A stretch of 64,000 bases of DNA from JAGHAJ01 sp964559865 [NCBI: uncultured Synergistota bacterium] (GTDB lineage Bacteria > Synergistota > JAGHAJ01), in the NCBI GenBank assembly GCA_964559865.1, contig CAZLJD010000007.1, positions 17,707-81,706 on the forward strand, in the 5' to 3' direction. Position numbers and translations under genes: made by a program. Each line of letters begins with the position of its first letter. Positions within the stretch are counted from its first letter, which is position 1. Below are positions 25,097 through 33,206 of this stretch, piece by piece. The notes beneath the pieces are model-generated. The model made no database searches. It was not told where the DNA came from and saw only the letters and a program-made list of their open reading frames with translations.

Positions 25097-28000
25097 ATGA
25101 CGCTACCAGAGTTTTCGGTTAAAAGACCTGTAACTACTATCATGATATTTGTTGTGGTTTTGATTTTGGGTGTGATGGCGTTGTTGAACTTCAATATAGA
25201 CTTGCTACCTAAGATGACTCCTCCGGTGGTTAGCGTGATTACTGCTTGGCCTGGGGCAAGTGCCCAAGATGTGGAAACTAATGTTACCAAGCACCTTGAA
25301 GATAGGCTGGTTACCGTCTCCAACCTCGACGAGATAACATCTAAATCGCTGGACAACCTTTCCGTTATTTCGTGTAAGTTTAAGTGGGGGACTGACTTAC
25401 AGGAGGCTACTAACAACATAAGAGACATGGTGGACCTTGCAATGAGAGACCTTCCAACGGATGTGGAAAAGCCCATGATATTCAAACTTAATACGGCGAT
25501 GATGCCCATAATGTTTATTGCCGTGACGAGTAAGAGAAACTACGAGGAGTTGTATCACATAGTAGATAAAGAGATATCTGATAGACTGAAGAGGGTTCCG
25601 GGTGTGGGGGCTACCATTATCTATGGGGGATTGAAGAGACAGATAAATATATTTCTGGACAAGGATAAGCTCATTGCGTACCACATGCCAGTGTCCCGCA
25701 TCATAGACATGCTGAAAGCAAGCAATCTTAACCTGCCCGTAGGGGATATAAAACTTGGCAAGAAAGACTACTTTATCCGTGTCCCTGCAAAGTACAAGAC
25801 GGTTGATGAGATAAAGAACACAGTTGTTGGTAGTTTTAAGGGAAAGGTTATATATCTAAAGGATGTCGCTACCGTGAGGGATAGCTTCAAAGAGGTCAGA
25901 ATGCACGCATGGCACAACGGTATCCCATCTGTGCTTATGATAATACAGAAGCAGTCAGATGCTAACACCGTTAATGTGATAGATAGAATAAAGAAGAAAC
26001 TCAAGGAGATACAGAAGATACTCCCCGGTGATGTAAAAATTCACATTGCGATGGACAATTCGAGGTTCATAAAGCATGCTATAAGCAACCTTGGTAGTAC
26101 GCTCTTGTGGGGGATAGCACTTGTCATACTAGTTACTTACCTGTTTTTAAGGACATTTAATGCCAGTATGATTATATCCATGTCTATTCCGTTTTCTCTT
26201 ATAGCTGCATTTCCATTTCTCTACCTCGGTGGATACACACTGAACATCGTTTCACTTTCCAGTCTTGCTATAGCGTCTGGTATGGTGGTGGACAACTCTA
26301 TCGTCATACTTGAGAACATCTCCAGACACATAGAGAGTGGAGAAAGGAGAAGTATAGCGGCGGTAATAGGTTCTTCTGAAGTTGGACTTGCAGTTATGGC
26401 GTCTACTCTTACTACTGTGGTTGTATTTGCACCTCTCGGCTTTGCAACCGGTTTTACAGGCGTTATGTTCAGACAGCTTGCATATACCATAATCATTGTG
26501 ATAATGGCTTCCCTATTTGTTGCGCTAACCTTTATACCAATGGCTTCCTCGAGATTGCTGGGCAGAAAAAAGATTAGGCGTGATAGGTTGGGTGATAGGT
26601 TCTTTAACTGGCTAAGCAACATTTACGGAAGGCTACTCATGTTTGGGTTAAGTAACAGGATTGTTGTTATAGGAATAGCGATAGTGGTTTTCTTTGGTGC
26701 GTGGCTACTCTTTCCGTTTGTTGGTACGGAGTTTGTCCCCGATACCGACTCTGGAGATGTGACCATAACCTTCCAGTTACCGGAAGGAACGAGACTCTCT
26801 GAGACCGATAAGATTGTTCACATGGCTGAAAAGTATGTGGTTAAACATGTTCCCGAAAAGCAGCACTATTTTGGCTTTGATGGTCAGGAGGAGAAGGGGG
26901 TTGCTGTTGCTCTCGGTATGGAGGAGGGTAGCAATGTAGGAGAGATAGGCGTAAAGCTCGTTCCCAAGAATGACCGTAAGAGGTCGTCGAAAGAGATAGC
27001 TTATCAGATAAGAGACTACCTGCTTAGGAATGCGCCTGGTATAAGCAAGATGACCGTTCAGACGGGTTCTGCTATGCGTTCTGTGATGCTTGGCACCAAA
27101 CCGATAGTAGTTGATATTCAGGGAGATAACCTTTCTGAGATGGTCAAGATTGCAAAAGAGTTGAAAAGACGGATTGAGAAGATACCCGGTGCGGTGAATG
27201 TTGCAGTCAGCCAAAGGGAAAATAGACCTGAAATATGGATAAAAATAAACAGAACGAAAGCAAGTATGTTGGGTGTCAACATTTACACGGTTGCAAGTAC
27301 GCTTCGTACCTACTACTATGGCTCTGTTGCAGGGGAGTTCACGAGCGGTTCGAGTGATTACGACATAAGGGTTAAGATGCAGAAAGACTGGCGGAAGGAT
27401 CTCCAACAGGTCCTGTCCATGCCTGTGCCTACCGTGACCGGAAAGATGGTAACACTGGGTAGCTTTGCTACCATAGAAAAGCGCTACGGACCGATAGAGA
27501 TAGACAGGAAGGATAGAAAGAGGATAGTAAAAGTGGACATGGATGTCCTGGGGCGCTCCGTTGGAGATGTTACCGATGATGTGAAAAAGGTCATAAGTAA
27601 GATGGAAATTCCCCCAGGTGTGAGTATCTCTTTCAGTGGAGATGTTGAGGAAAAGAGGAAGAGCTTTGCAACGCTTTTTGAACTTCTCATACTTGGAATT
27701 GTGTTGGTTTACATGGTAATGGCGTCTCAGTTCGAGTCGTTCAGAGACCCGTTTGTGATAATGTTCTCCGTGCCGTTTGCGACTACCGGAGTGATTGTGG
27801 GACTTCTCATAACAGGGACGAGATTTAACATAATGTCCTTTCTTGGGTTGGTTATGCTCTCTGGTATAGTGGTTAATAACGCCATAGTAATGGTGGACTT
27901 TACGAACCTGCTGAGAGAGAGGGGATACAAGCTATTTGATGCTATAGTAGAGGCGGGTAAGAATAGGTTAAGACCTGTGCTTATGACTACGCTTACCACA

Positions 28001-28162
28001 TTCTTTGGGATGCTACCACTTTTGCTTTCTCGTGCGGAAGGCTCTGAACAGTGGAGGCCCTTGGCTGCTGCCATGCTTGGAGGGTTGAGTGTTTCTACGC
28101 TTATTACTCTGTTACTCGTGCCCGTTGTGTACTCTTACTTTCACGGGAGGGAAGCGAGATGA
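25097..28162 (+). CDS. RND efflux pump inner-membrane subunit (HAE1/AcrB type)
   Basis: A 1021-residue pump with twelve predicted membrane segments and two large periplasmic loops. It opens with LPEFSVKRPVTTIM, has MVVDNSIVILENI in the fourth helix region (the proton-relay Asp pair), and later FNIMSFLGLVMLSGIVVNNAI and RLRPVLMTTLTTFFGMLPL. These are hallmarks of multidrug (HAE1) rather than metal pumps. It uses the proton gradient to push compounds through the adaptor and TolC channel. The gene directly follows the adaptor and its stop overlaps the next ATG. Confidence 0.95.
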   Translation: MTLPEFSVKRPVTTIMIFVVVLILGVMALLNFNIDLLPKMTPPVVSVITAWPGASAQDVETNVTKHLEDRLVTVSNLDEITSKSLDNLSVISCKFKWGTDLQEATNNIRDMVDLAMRDLPTDVEKPMIFKLNTAMMPIMFIAVTSKRNYEELYHIVDKEISDRLKRVPGVGATIIYGGLKRQINIFLDKDKLIAYHMPVSRIIDMLKASNLNLPVGDIKLGKKDYFIRVPAKYKTVDEIKNTVVGSFKGKVIYLKDVATVRDSFKEVRMHAWHNGIPSVLMIIQKQSDANTVNVIDRIKKKLKEIQKILPGDVKIHIAMDNSRFIKHAISNLGSTLLWGIALVILVTYLFLRTFNASMIISMSIPFSLIAAFPFLYLGGYTLNIVSLSSLAIASGMVVDNSIVILENISRHIESGERRSIAAVIGSSEVGLAVMASTLTTVVVFAPLGFATGFTGVMFRQLAYTIIIVIMASLFVALTFIPMASSRLLGRKKIRRDRLGDRFFNWLSNIYGRLLMFGLSNRIVVIGIAIVVFFGAWLLFPFVGTEFVPDTDSGDVTITFQLPEGTRLSETDKIVHMAEKYVVKHVPEKQHYFGFDGQEEKGVAVALGMEEGSNVGEIGVKLVPKNDRKRSSKEIAYQIRDYLLRNAPGISKMTVQTGSAMRSVMLGTKPIVVDIQGDNLSEMVKIAKELKRRIEKIPGAVNVAVSQRENRPEIWIKINRTKASMLGVNIYTVASTLRTYYYGSVAGEFTSGSSDYDIRVKMQKDWRKDLQQVLSMPVPTVTGKMVTLGSFATIEKRYGPIEIDRKDRKRIVKVDMDVLGRSVGDVTDDVKKVISKMEIPPGVSISFSGDVEEKRKSFATLFELLILGIVLVYMVMASQFESFRDPFVIMFSVPFATTGVIVGLLITGTRFNIMSFLGLVMLSGIVVNNAIVMVDFTNLLRERGYKLFDAIVEAGKNRLRPVLMTTLTTFFGMLPLLLSRAEGSEQWRPLAAAMLGGLSVSTLITLLLVPVVYSYFHGREAR

Positions 28163-28455
28163 AGATGCTCTTTGTGACATGTGCGGAAGGTGTGATGGTG
28201 GAAGTTCAGGACTTGTTTAAAAGACTGGATATCTCTTCGTACACTGAGTTTTCTCCCGTAAGGGGGGTAGGTAAGGGTTCAGGTCCTCGTATGGGAACAC
28301 ACACATGGCCAGGCAGAAATGGTATAATATTCGCAGTTGTTGAAGATGAAAAGGCGGAAAGTGCAGCGAACGAGCTGTCCAGATTGAAAGAGGACGATTA
28401 CATAAAGAGAGAAGGTTTAAAGGTGTTCATATGGAGTATAGAGAGGGTGGTATAG
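28159..28455 (+). CDS. PG0541-type PII-like protein associated with the RND pump
   Basis: A 98-residue protein that starts at ATG 28159, overlapping the pump stop. It has a ferredoxin-like PII-like layout: MKMLFVTCAEGVMVEVQ, then TEFSPVRGVGKGSGPRMG (a flexible T-loop-like segment) and IIFAVVEDEKAESAAN. Proteins of this kind are found next to RND transporters and are named PG0541-family transporter-associated proteins. Ligand and effect on the pump are unknown. A longer frame upstream lies inside the pump gene and is not the start. Confidence 0.75.
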   Translation: MKMLFVTCAEGVMVEVQDLFKRLDISSYTEFSPVRGVGKGSGPRMGTHTWPGRNGIIFAVVEDEKAESAANELSRLKEDDYIKREGLKVFIWSIERVV

Positions 28456-28456
28456 T

Positions 28457-29998
28457 GTGAAGATAACCTTTTTGGGGGCTGTGAGGGAAGTAACGGGTTC
28501 TATGTACATGCTGGAGGGCAGTGGTAAGAGATTTCTCGTTGATTGTGGAATATTTCAGGGCAAGAGTGAACACACGAATGAGGAGAGTTTTCCCTTTGAA
28601 CCTGCGGAAGTTGATTTTCTGATTCTAACACATGCTCACTTGGATCACTCTGGTAGGATCCCAAAGCTTGTTAAGGAGGGTTTTAATGGTAGGCTATTCA
28701 TGACCTATCCTACATCAGAGCTGGTAAAGGTCCTTTGGAAGGACACCGTTAAGCTCATGAGGGAGGAAGCAGAGTGGAAAAACAGGAAGAATAAGAGGTC
28801 TGGCAAACCTGAAGTGGTGCCTCTCTTTGACATGGAAGATGTTGAGAAGGCATCGAGTCTCGTGGAAGTTGTCCCCTACGATGAGGTAGTTGATCTGGGT
28901 GGCATGAGGTTTAGGTTCAGGGATGCTGGACACATACTCGGGTCTTCTTCTGTTGAACTTTGGGCAGATGGAGTGAAGGTCGTTTTTTCCGGAGATTTAG
29001 GTCCTCAGAGAAATGGCATAGAGGGAGCACCGGCATTTATAACGGATGCCGATTATGTTGTGATAGAATCCACTTATGGTGATAGACTACATAAGGGGTT
29101 ACCGGAGACGCGCAAAGAGTTCAGGGATGCAATATTGAGTACGGTAAAGAGAGGTAAGGTTTTGATACCCTCCTTCGTGGTGGACAGAGCACAGAGGATT
29201 ATATATGAGCTTGCCCTCATGAAGTCAGACGGACTTTTGCCTCGTAACTTGCGCATATTCTTTGACAGCCCTATGGGGAAAGCAGTTACAGACATATACA
29301 AGGAACACAAAGACTTGCTCTCTGGAGAGGTGCTTGAGTTTATGTCTAAGGGTTACGACCCGTTTGATCTGGATGGTTTGAGCTATGTTTCGTCAGTGGA
29401 GGATTCGAAGCGCATAAACGATGTAGAGAATGCCATAGTGATAGCTGGAAGTGGGATGTGTACAGGGGGTAGGATAGTTCACCACCTTAAACACAACCTG
29501 TGGAAAGCTACGACGAGCGTGATATTCGTTGGTTATCAGGCTATAGGTACGCTTGGAAGGAGGATCGTGGAGGGCGCTGAAAGGGTGAGAGTTGCAGGTG
29601 AGGAGGTAAGGGTTGGAGCGCGTATATACACGATAAATGGTTTTTCTGCACATGCTGATAGGGACGAACTTACCAAATGGGTTTCAGGATTTGGTGAGAA
29701 CACTACATTCTTTGTAACTCACGGTGAGGAGAGGTCCTCGCTCTCGCTGGCAGAGTCTATAATGCATACGGGAAGAAATGCGATAGTCCCCACACTTGGG
29801 CAGACAATAGAGCTGGACCACAAGGAGCGGTTGGGTGTTGGCCTTAAACCCTCTGAAGAGAAGGTTTACATTTTAGACGATATCCAGGCTAAGGTTGATT
29901 ATATAAAGAGGCATGGGGTTGAGCTCCCTCCAGATGTTGAGCTGATTTTAAAGAGTGTGGATGTACTGTTGGACACCGTCAAGGAAAAACTCTTATGA
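28457..29998 (+). CDS. MBL-fold beta-CASP RNA-processing exonuclease
   Basis: A 513-residue metallo-beta-lactamase-fold protein. The first metal motif is LTHAHLDHSGR (HxHxDH, near residue 57), then DAGHILGS, FSGDLG and IESTYGDR. The beta-CASP and RMMBL parts include IAGSGMCTGGRI, NGFSAHADRDEL and FVTHGEE. It resembles the bacterial relatives of CPSF73/YSH1 nucleases that act on RNA. A C-terminal helical tail of about 50 residues goes beyond the usual end. It starts with GTG one base after the previous stop, and the next gene overlaps, so it is part of the same stretch. Confidence 0.88.
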   Translation: MKITFLGAVREVTGSMYMLEGSGKRFLVDCGIFQGKSEHTNEESFPFEPAEVDFLILTHAHLDHSGRIPKLVKEGFNGRLFMTYPTSELVKVLWKDTVKLMREEAEWKNRKNKRSGKPEVVPLFDMEDVEKASSLVEVVPYDEVVDLGGMRFRFRDAGHILGSSSVELWADGVKVVFSGDLGPQRNGIEGAPAFITDADYVVIESTYGDRLHKGLPETRKEFRDAILSTVKRGKVLIPSFVVDRAQRIIYELALMKSDGLLPRNLRIFFDSPMGKAVTDIYKEHKDLLSGEVLEFMSKGYDPFDLDGLSYVSSVEDSKRINDVENAIVIAGSGMCTGGRIVHHLKHNLWKATTSVIFVGYQAIGTLGRRIVEGAERVRVAGEEVRVGARIYTINGFSAHADRDELTKWVSGFGENTTFFVTHGEERSSLSLAESIMHTGRNAIVPTLGQTIELDHKERLGVGLKPSEEKVYILDDIQAKVDYIKRHGVELPPDVELILKSVDVLLDTVKEKLL

Positions 29999-30021
29999 CC
30001 TCTGTTTGGGGGTGTTTTGCT

Positions 30022-31422
30022 GTGGATTATAGAGTGGAAAGAGATGCCCTTGGTGAGGTGAAAGTCCCTGCTGATAAATATTGGGGTGCACAGACGCAGA
30101 GGGCTGTTATGAACTTTCGCATCGGTCAGGAGAGAATGCCTGTGGAGGTTATTAGAGCATTTGCAATTATTAAAAAGGCAGCTGCGATAGCGAACAACAG
30201 ATTGGGTGTGCTTGAAGATGACATAAGAGATGTGATCTGTCAGGTTGCAGATGAAATAATAGAGGGAAAACTTGATGACCACTTTCCCGTTTCCGTTTGG
30301 CAAACGGGTTCTGGTACAGCGACAAACATGAATGTGAACGAGGTTATCAGCAACAGAGCAAATGAGATCTTGGGTTATCCTCTTGGCAGTAAGGAGCCTG
30401 TTCATCCGAATGACCATGTTAATAAGTCTCAGTCCTCCAACGACACTATGCCCACGGCTATGTCTGTGTCTGCTACGGTTATGATCCTTAGGGAGCTTTT
30501 GCCTGAGTTGAGGAAGCTGAAAGAGGCGTTTGTTGTGAAATCTGAGCTCTTTATGGACATCATAAAGGTTGGTAGGACGCACCTGCAAGATGCCGTTCCT
30601 ATCACTCTTGGGCAGGTTTTTTCTGGGTATGTTGCTCAGATAGAACATGGTATTAGGGTCGTTGAGGTTGCACTTTCACACTTGAAGGAGCTTGCCATTG
30701 GTGGTACGGCAGTAGGCACTGGACTCAATGCACCTGAGGGTTTTGATGCGATTGCCGTAGAAGAAATATCCAAGATGACGGGTATAGATTTCGTGCCTGC
30801 TGGTAACAAGTTTGAGGCTATTGCTGCTCACGATGCCGTGTCAGAAATGAGTGGGGCGTTAAAGACAGTGGCAAACGCTCTGAACAAAATAGCAAATGAC
30901 ATAAGGATACTTTCTTCAGGCCCTCGATGTGGAATAGGCGAGATACAAATACCTGCAAATGAGCCGGGTAGTTCTATAATGCCGGGTAAGGTGAACCCTA
31001 CCCAGTGCGAGGCGCTCACTCAGATATGTTGTCAGGTGATAGGTAATGATGTTGCCATAAATATGGGGGCATCCGGACTTGGATTAGAACTTAACCTCTA
31101 CAAGCCGCTGTTGATATACAATCTGCTTCAGTCCGTGAGACTGCTTACAGATGGCTGTAAATCTTTTAGAAAGCACCTTGTAGAGGGCATACAGCCCAAT
31201 GTGAGAAAGATAAAAGAATACCTTGATAGAGACCTCATGCTTGTTACACCTCTCGTCCGTAAGGTAGGGTATGATAAGGCTTCTGAGATTGCCCGCATTG
31301 CTGAGGAAAAAGACATAACACTGAGAGAAGCGGCTATCTTCTCAGGATATCTTAGTGCGGAGGAGTTTGATAGAATAGTTGACCCGAAAAACATGATTTC
31401 TCCTTACAAGGCGAGTCAGTAG
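30022..31422 (+). CDS. fumC: Class II fumarate hydratase
   Basis: A protein of about 466 residues of the fumarase/aspartase superfamily: ADKYWGAQTQRA, TGSGTATNMNVNEV, HPNDHVNKSQSSND, GRTHLQDAVPITLGQ, and the signature GSSIMPGKVNPTQCEAL. It interconverts fumarate and malate. Aspartase shares much of this, but GTNMNVNEV/HPND and the C-terminus fit fumarase; the exact substrate is therefore likely, not certain. GTG 30022 follows GGGGGTG by eight bases; an upstream ATG-like start overlaps the previous gene. Convergent overlap of seven bases with the phosphatase gene. Confidence 0.9.
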   Translation: MDYRVERDALGEVKVPADKYWGAQTQRAVMNFRIGQERMPVEVIRAFAIIKKAAAIANNRLGVLEDDIRDVICQVADEIIEGKLDDHFPVSVWQTGSGTATNMNVNEVISNRANEILGYPLGSKEPVHPNDHVNKSQSSNDTMPTAMSVSATVMILRELLPELRKLKEAFVVKSELFMDIIKVGRTHLQDAVPITLGQVFSGYVAQIEHGIRVVEVALSHLKELAIGGTAVGTGLNAPEGFDAIAVEEISKMTGIDFVPAGNKFEAIAAHDAVSEMSGALKTVANALNKIANDIRILSSGPRCGIGEIQIPANEPGSSIMPGKVNPTQCEALTQICCQVIGNDVAINMGASGLGLELNLYKPLLIYNLLQSVRLLTDGCKSFRKHLVEGIQPNVRKIKEYLDRDLMLVTPLVRKVGYDKASEIARIAEEKDITLREAAIFSGYLSAEEFDRIVDPKNMISPYKASQ

Positions 31423-32195
31423 AGAAGCGTTTCTATTTTAAGGTTTGATGTAGCCTTTAATATACCTATGCGGGCGGAAGGGTTGCCGTATCTGGTGGAA
31501 AAGACGGTATAAAGTTTCTCATTCCACATAACTTTTATACCCTTTCCACCGATGTATTGATGTGCTCTTATCATTTTTTCTGTCTTCGTGCTGTTTAGGA
31601 ATTCTATTAGTTCTTCTTCTGTATAACACCTTGTATTGCCACCTCGTGGGATGTATTCTTCGTTACAGGGATCATTCCATAAGAGCTGTAAGGTGTAGTC
31701 GGATTCGTCTTTAATTGTTTTTAACTCTTGTCTGCCGATAGGCGGAACCGTAGCACCTCCGTGTACGGCAATAATCCATTCGTCTATGAGGAATGCTATC
31801 GGCAACAGACGGTAGAAGGTGTTTAAAGCCGGAAGAGTTTCGCCATAGAGCTCACCGGTTTTCCACCTTAATTCATTCAAGAATCCGTAGTAACTGTTGA
31901 GCCTTATGTCTTCATGGTTTCCCCTTAGTAGAAAAACCTTCTCCTTTTGCTCAAGCTTCCATGTCAATAAAGTGGTCAAGACCTCTACACCTTCGTTTCC
32001 TCTATCTACATAATCTCCAAGAAATACGATAGGCGCTTTCCCTACCCATCTGTCTACTACATTTAGCACCTCAAGGTCTCCGTGTATGTCGCCGATAAAT
32101 ACAATAGGAAGGTAGGACTTCTCCATTACTATTGCTTTTTCTTCCCTAACCGTGCTTGTATATGCCTGTAGTAGCTCTAACAATCTTTTGCTCAT
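31416..32195 (-). CDS. PPP-family metallophosphoesterase (serine/threonine phosphatase-like)
   Basis: A protein of about 259 residues with the PPP signature motifs: GDIHGDLE, GDYVDRGNEG and LLRGNHED, followed by the later metal His in VHGGA and a histidine-rich end. These form a two-metal site that removes phosphate from proteins or nucleotides. Start choice: ATG 32195 lies six bases after a TATACT box with no ribosome site, which points to a leaderless message; ATG 32213 is upstream of that -10 box and would not be transcribed from it. Converges with fumC, overlapping by seven bases. Confidence 0.85.
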   Translation of the reverse strand: MSKRLLELLQAYTSTVREEKAIVMEKSYLPIVFIGDIHGDLEVLNVVDRWVGKAPIVFLGDYVDRGNEGVEVLTTLLTWKLEQKEKVFLLRGNHEDIRLNSYYGFLNELRWKTGELYGETLPALNTFYRLLPIAFLIDEWIIAVHGGATVPPIGRQELKTIKDESDYTLQLLWNDPCNEEYIPRGGNTRCYTEEELIEFLNSTKTEKMIRAHQYIGGKGIKVMWNEKLYTVFSTRYGNPSARIGILKATSNLKIETLLY

Positions 32196-32201
32196 ACAAT
32201 T

Positions 32202-32229
32202 AGTATACAACATGCAGGCAAGTTGTGAA
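32202..32229 (-). promoter_or_regulatory. Promoter of the metallophosphoesterase gene, apparently leaderless
   Basis: On the minus strand TTCACA (32229-32224) and TATACT (32207-32202) are 16 bases apart. The ATG at 32195 begins six bases after the -10 box, the same arrangement as pgsA. Confidence 0.5.
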
Positions 32230-32267
32230 TAAAAAGATTTATCTTTTTATGAATTTAGTAATAAGTT

Positions 32268-32299
32268 TTGAATAAACAAATATCTTGAGTTTATATAAT
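32268..32299 (+). promoter_or_regulatory. Candidate promoter of the exopolysaccharide locus
   Basis: TTGAAT at 32268-32273 is 17 bases from TTATAT (32291-32296) and 20 from TATAAT (32294-32299). The region is very AT-rich, so this is only a fair candidate. The leader then carries GGAGGGAGGG at 32335-32344 before ATG 32349. Confidence 0.4.
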
Positions 32300-32348
32300 T
32301 TACATGTTAAGATAATATTACTAAGCGTTTTTTTGGAGGGAGGGATTA

Positions 32349-33206
32349 ATGATGGACTTTTACAGAGACATGAGGCTAAAGGCTTTTTTCTTGTTTACCC
32401 TCCTTATGATAGTGGGAAGCTACATTTTTCTAAGAGTAACTTCTGTGAGTATAGAATTGTATGTTATGACTGCTGTATTCTTCTTTGTTATGTTTATAGG
32501 CATGGTAGGGGGAGTTGAGAAGGGCTTGATAGCTGCTTTAGTCTCTATTTTTGTTTACAGTACATATCTGATCGTGGTCAGATTGTACTTTCCATGGAAG
32601 TCTCAATTTGATGTGTACGATTTGTTCTGGATTGCCTCTGTACCTGTTGGTGCGTGGGTGGGAGGAGGATTGCACAGGACATTTTATCACACTTACGAAT
32701 CCTTGAAGAACATGGAGGATCGTGTTCAGGGTTTGGTGTCGGCTGATGAGGAGACTGGGCTTGATGGGAGGAGTAGGTTTATTTACGAGTTGCAGAGCGA
32801 GATAGAGCGTTGCAGGAGATATGGTGGTAGATTTGGTCTGATGTTGATACAGGTACAGCTTTTACAGGAGTTTGAGTCACAGTACGGCAGGGAAGCGAAG
32901 CAGAAGCTTATAAAGAGCGTGGCAGAGCGAATGAATGCCTCTTTGAGGTTAGAGGATAGAAAGGGACGACTCTCAGAGGACGAGTTTGCTGCTATCCTCT
33001 TAGAAGTGAGACACGAGAATGCAGACGTTGTCAGAAAGAGATTGAAGGAGAAGCTTGCGTTTATTGATCTACAGGTTAGACCGGAGGTATTCAAGAGAGT
33101 AAAAGTACATTTGAAGGTTGGAATCTCATTTTATCCGGAGGACGGTGAGGACTTCCCTACGCTCTATAGTAGCGCCAAGAAGGACTTTGAGTTTGATGTG
33201 GGTTAA
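32349..33206 (+). CDS. Membrane protein with degenerate GGDEF domain and intact c-di-GMP I-site
   Basis: A 285-residue protein with four N-terminal membrane segments (about 12-110) and a GGDEF-fold domain (about 128-285). The GGDEF active-site sequence is SEDEF (residues 209-213), so diguanylate cyclase activity is unlikely. Five residues earlier lies RLED (200-203), the RxxD inhibitory site at exactly the normal spacing. This is the pattern of PelD and other c-di-GMP receptors that bind the dinucleotide without making it. It heads the polysaccharide locus, and the downstream GT2 synthase has no PilZ domain, so this protein probably supplies c-di-GMP control. The stop overlaps the next gene by 11 bases. 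Confidence 0.85.
   Translation: MMDFYRDMRLKAFFLFTLLMIVGSYIFLRVTSVSIELYVMTAVFFFVMFIGMVGGVEKGLIAALVSIFVYSTYLIVVRLYFPWKSQFDVYDLFWIASVPVGAWVGGGLHRTFYHTYESLKNMEDRVQGLVSADEETGLDGRSRFIYELQSEIERCRRYGGRFGLMLIQVQLLQEFESQYGREAKQKLIKSVAERMNASLRLEDRKGRLSEDEFAAILLEVRHENADVVRKRLKEKLAFIDLQVRPEVFKRVKVHLKVGISFYPEDGEDFPTLYSSAKKDFEFDVG

Noticed and set aside
28051-28158. Longer frame for the PII-like protein starting inside the RND pump gene
   Set aside because: Those codons overlap the pump in another frame; ATG 28159 overlaps the pump stop and begins the family sequence.
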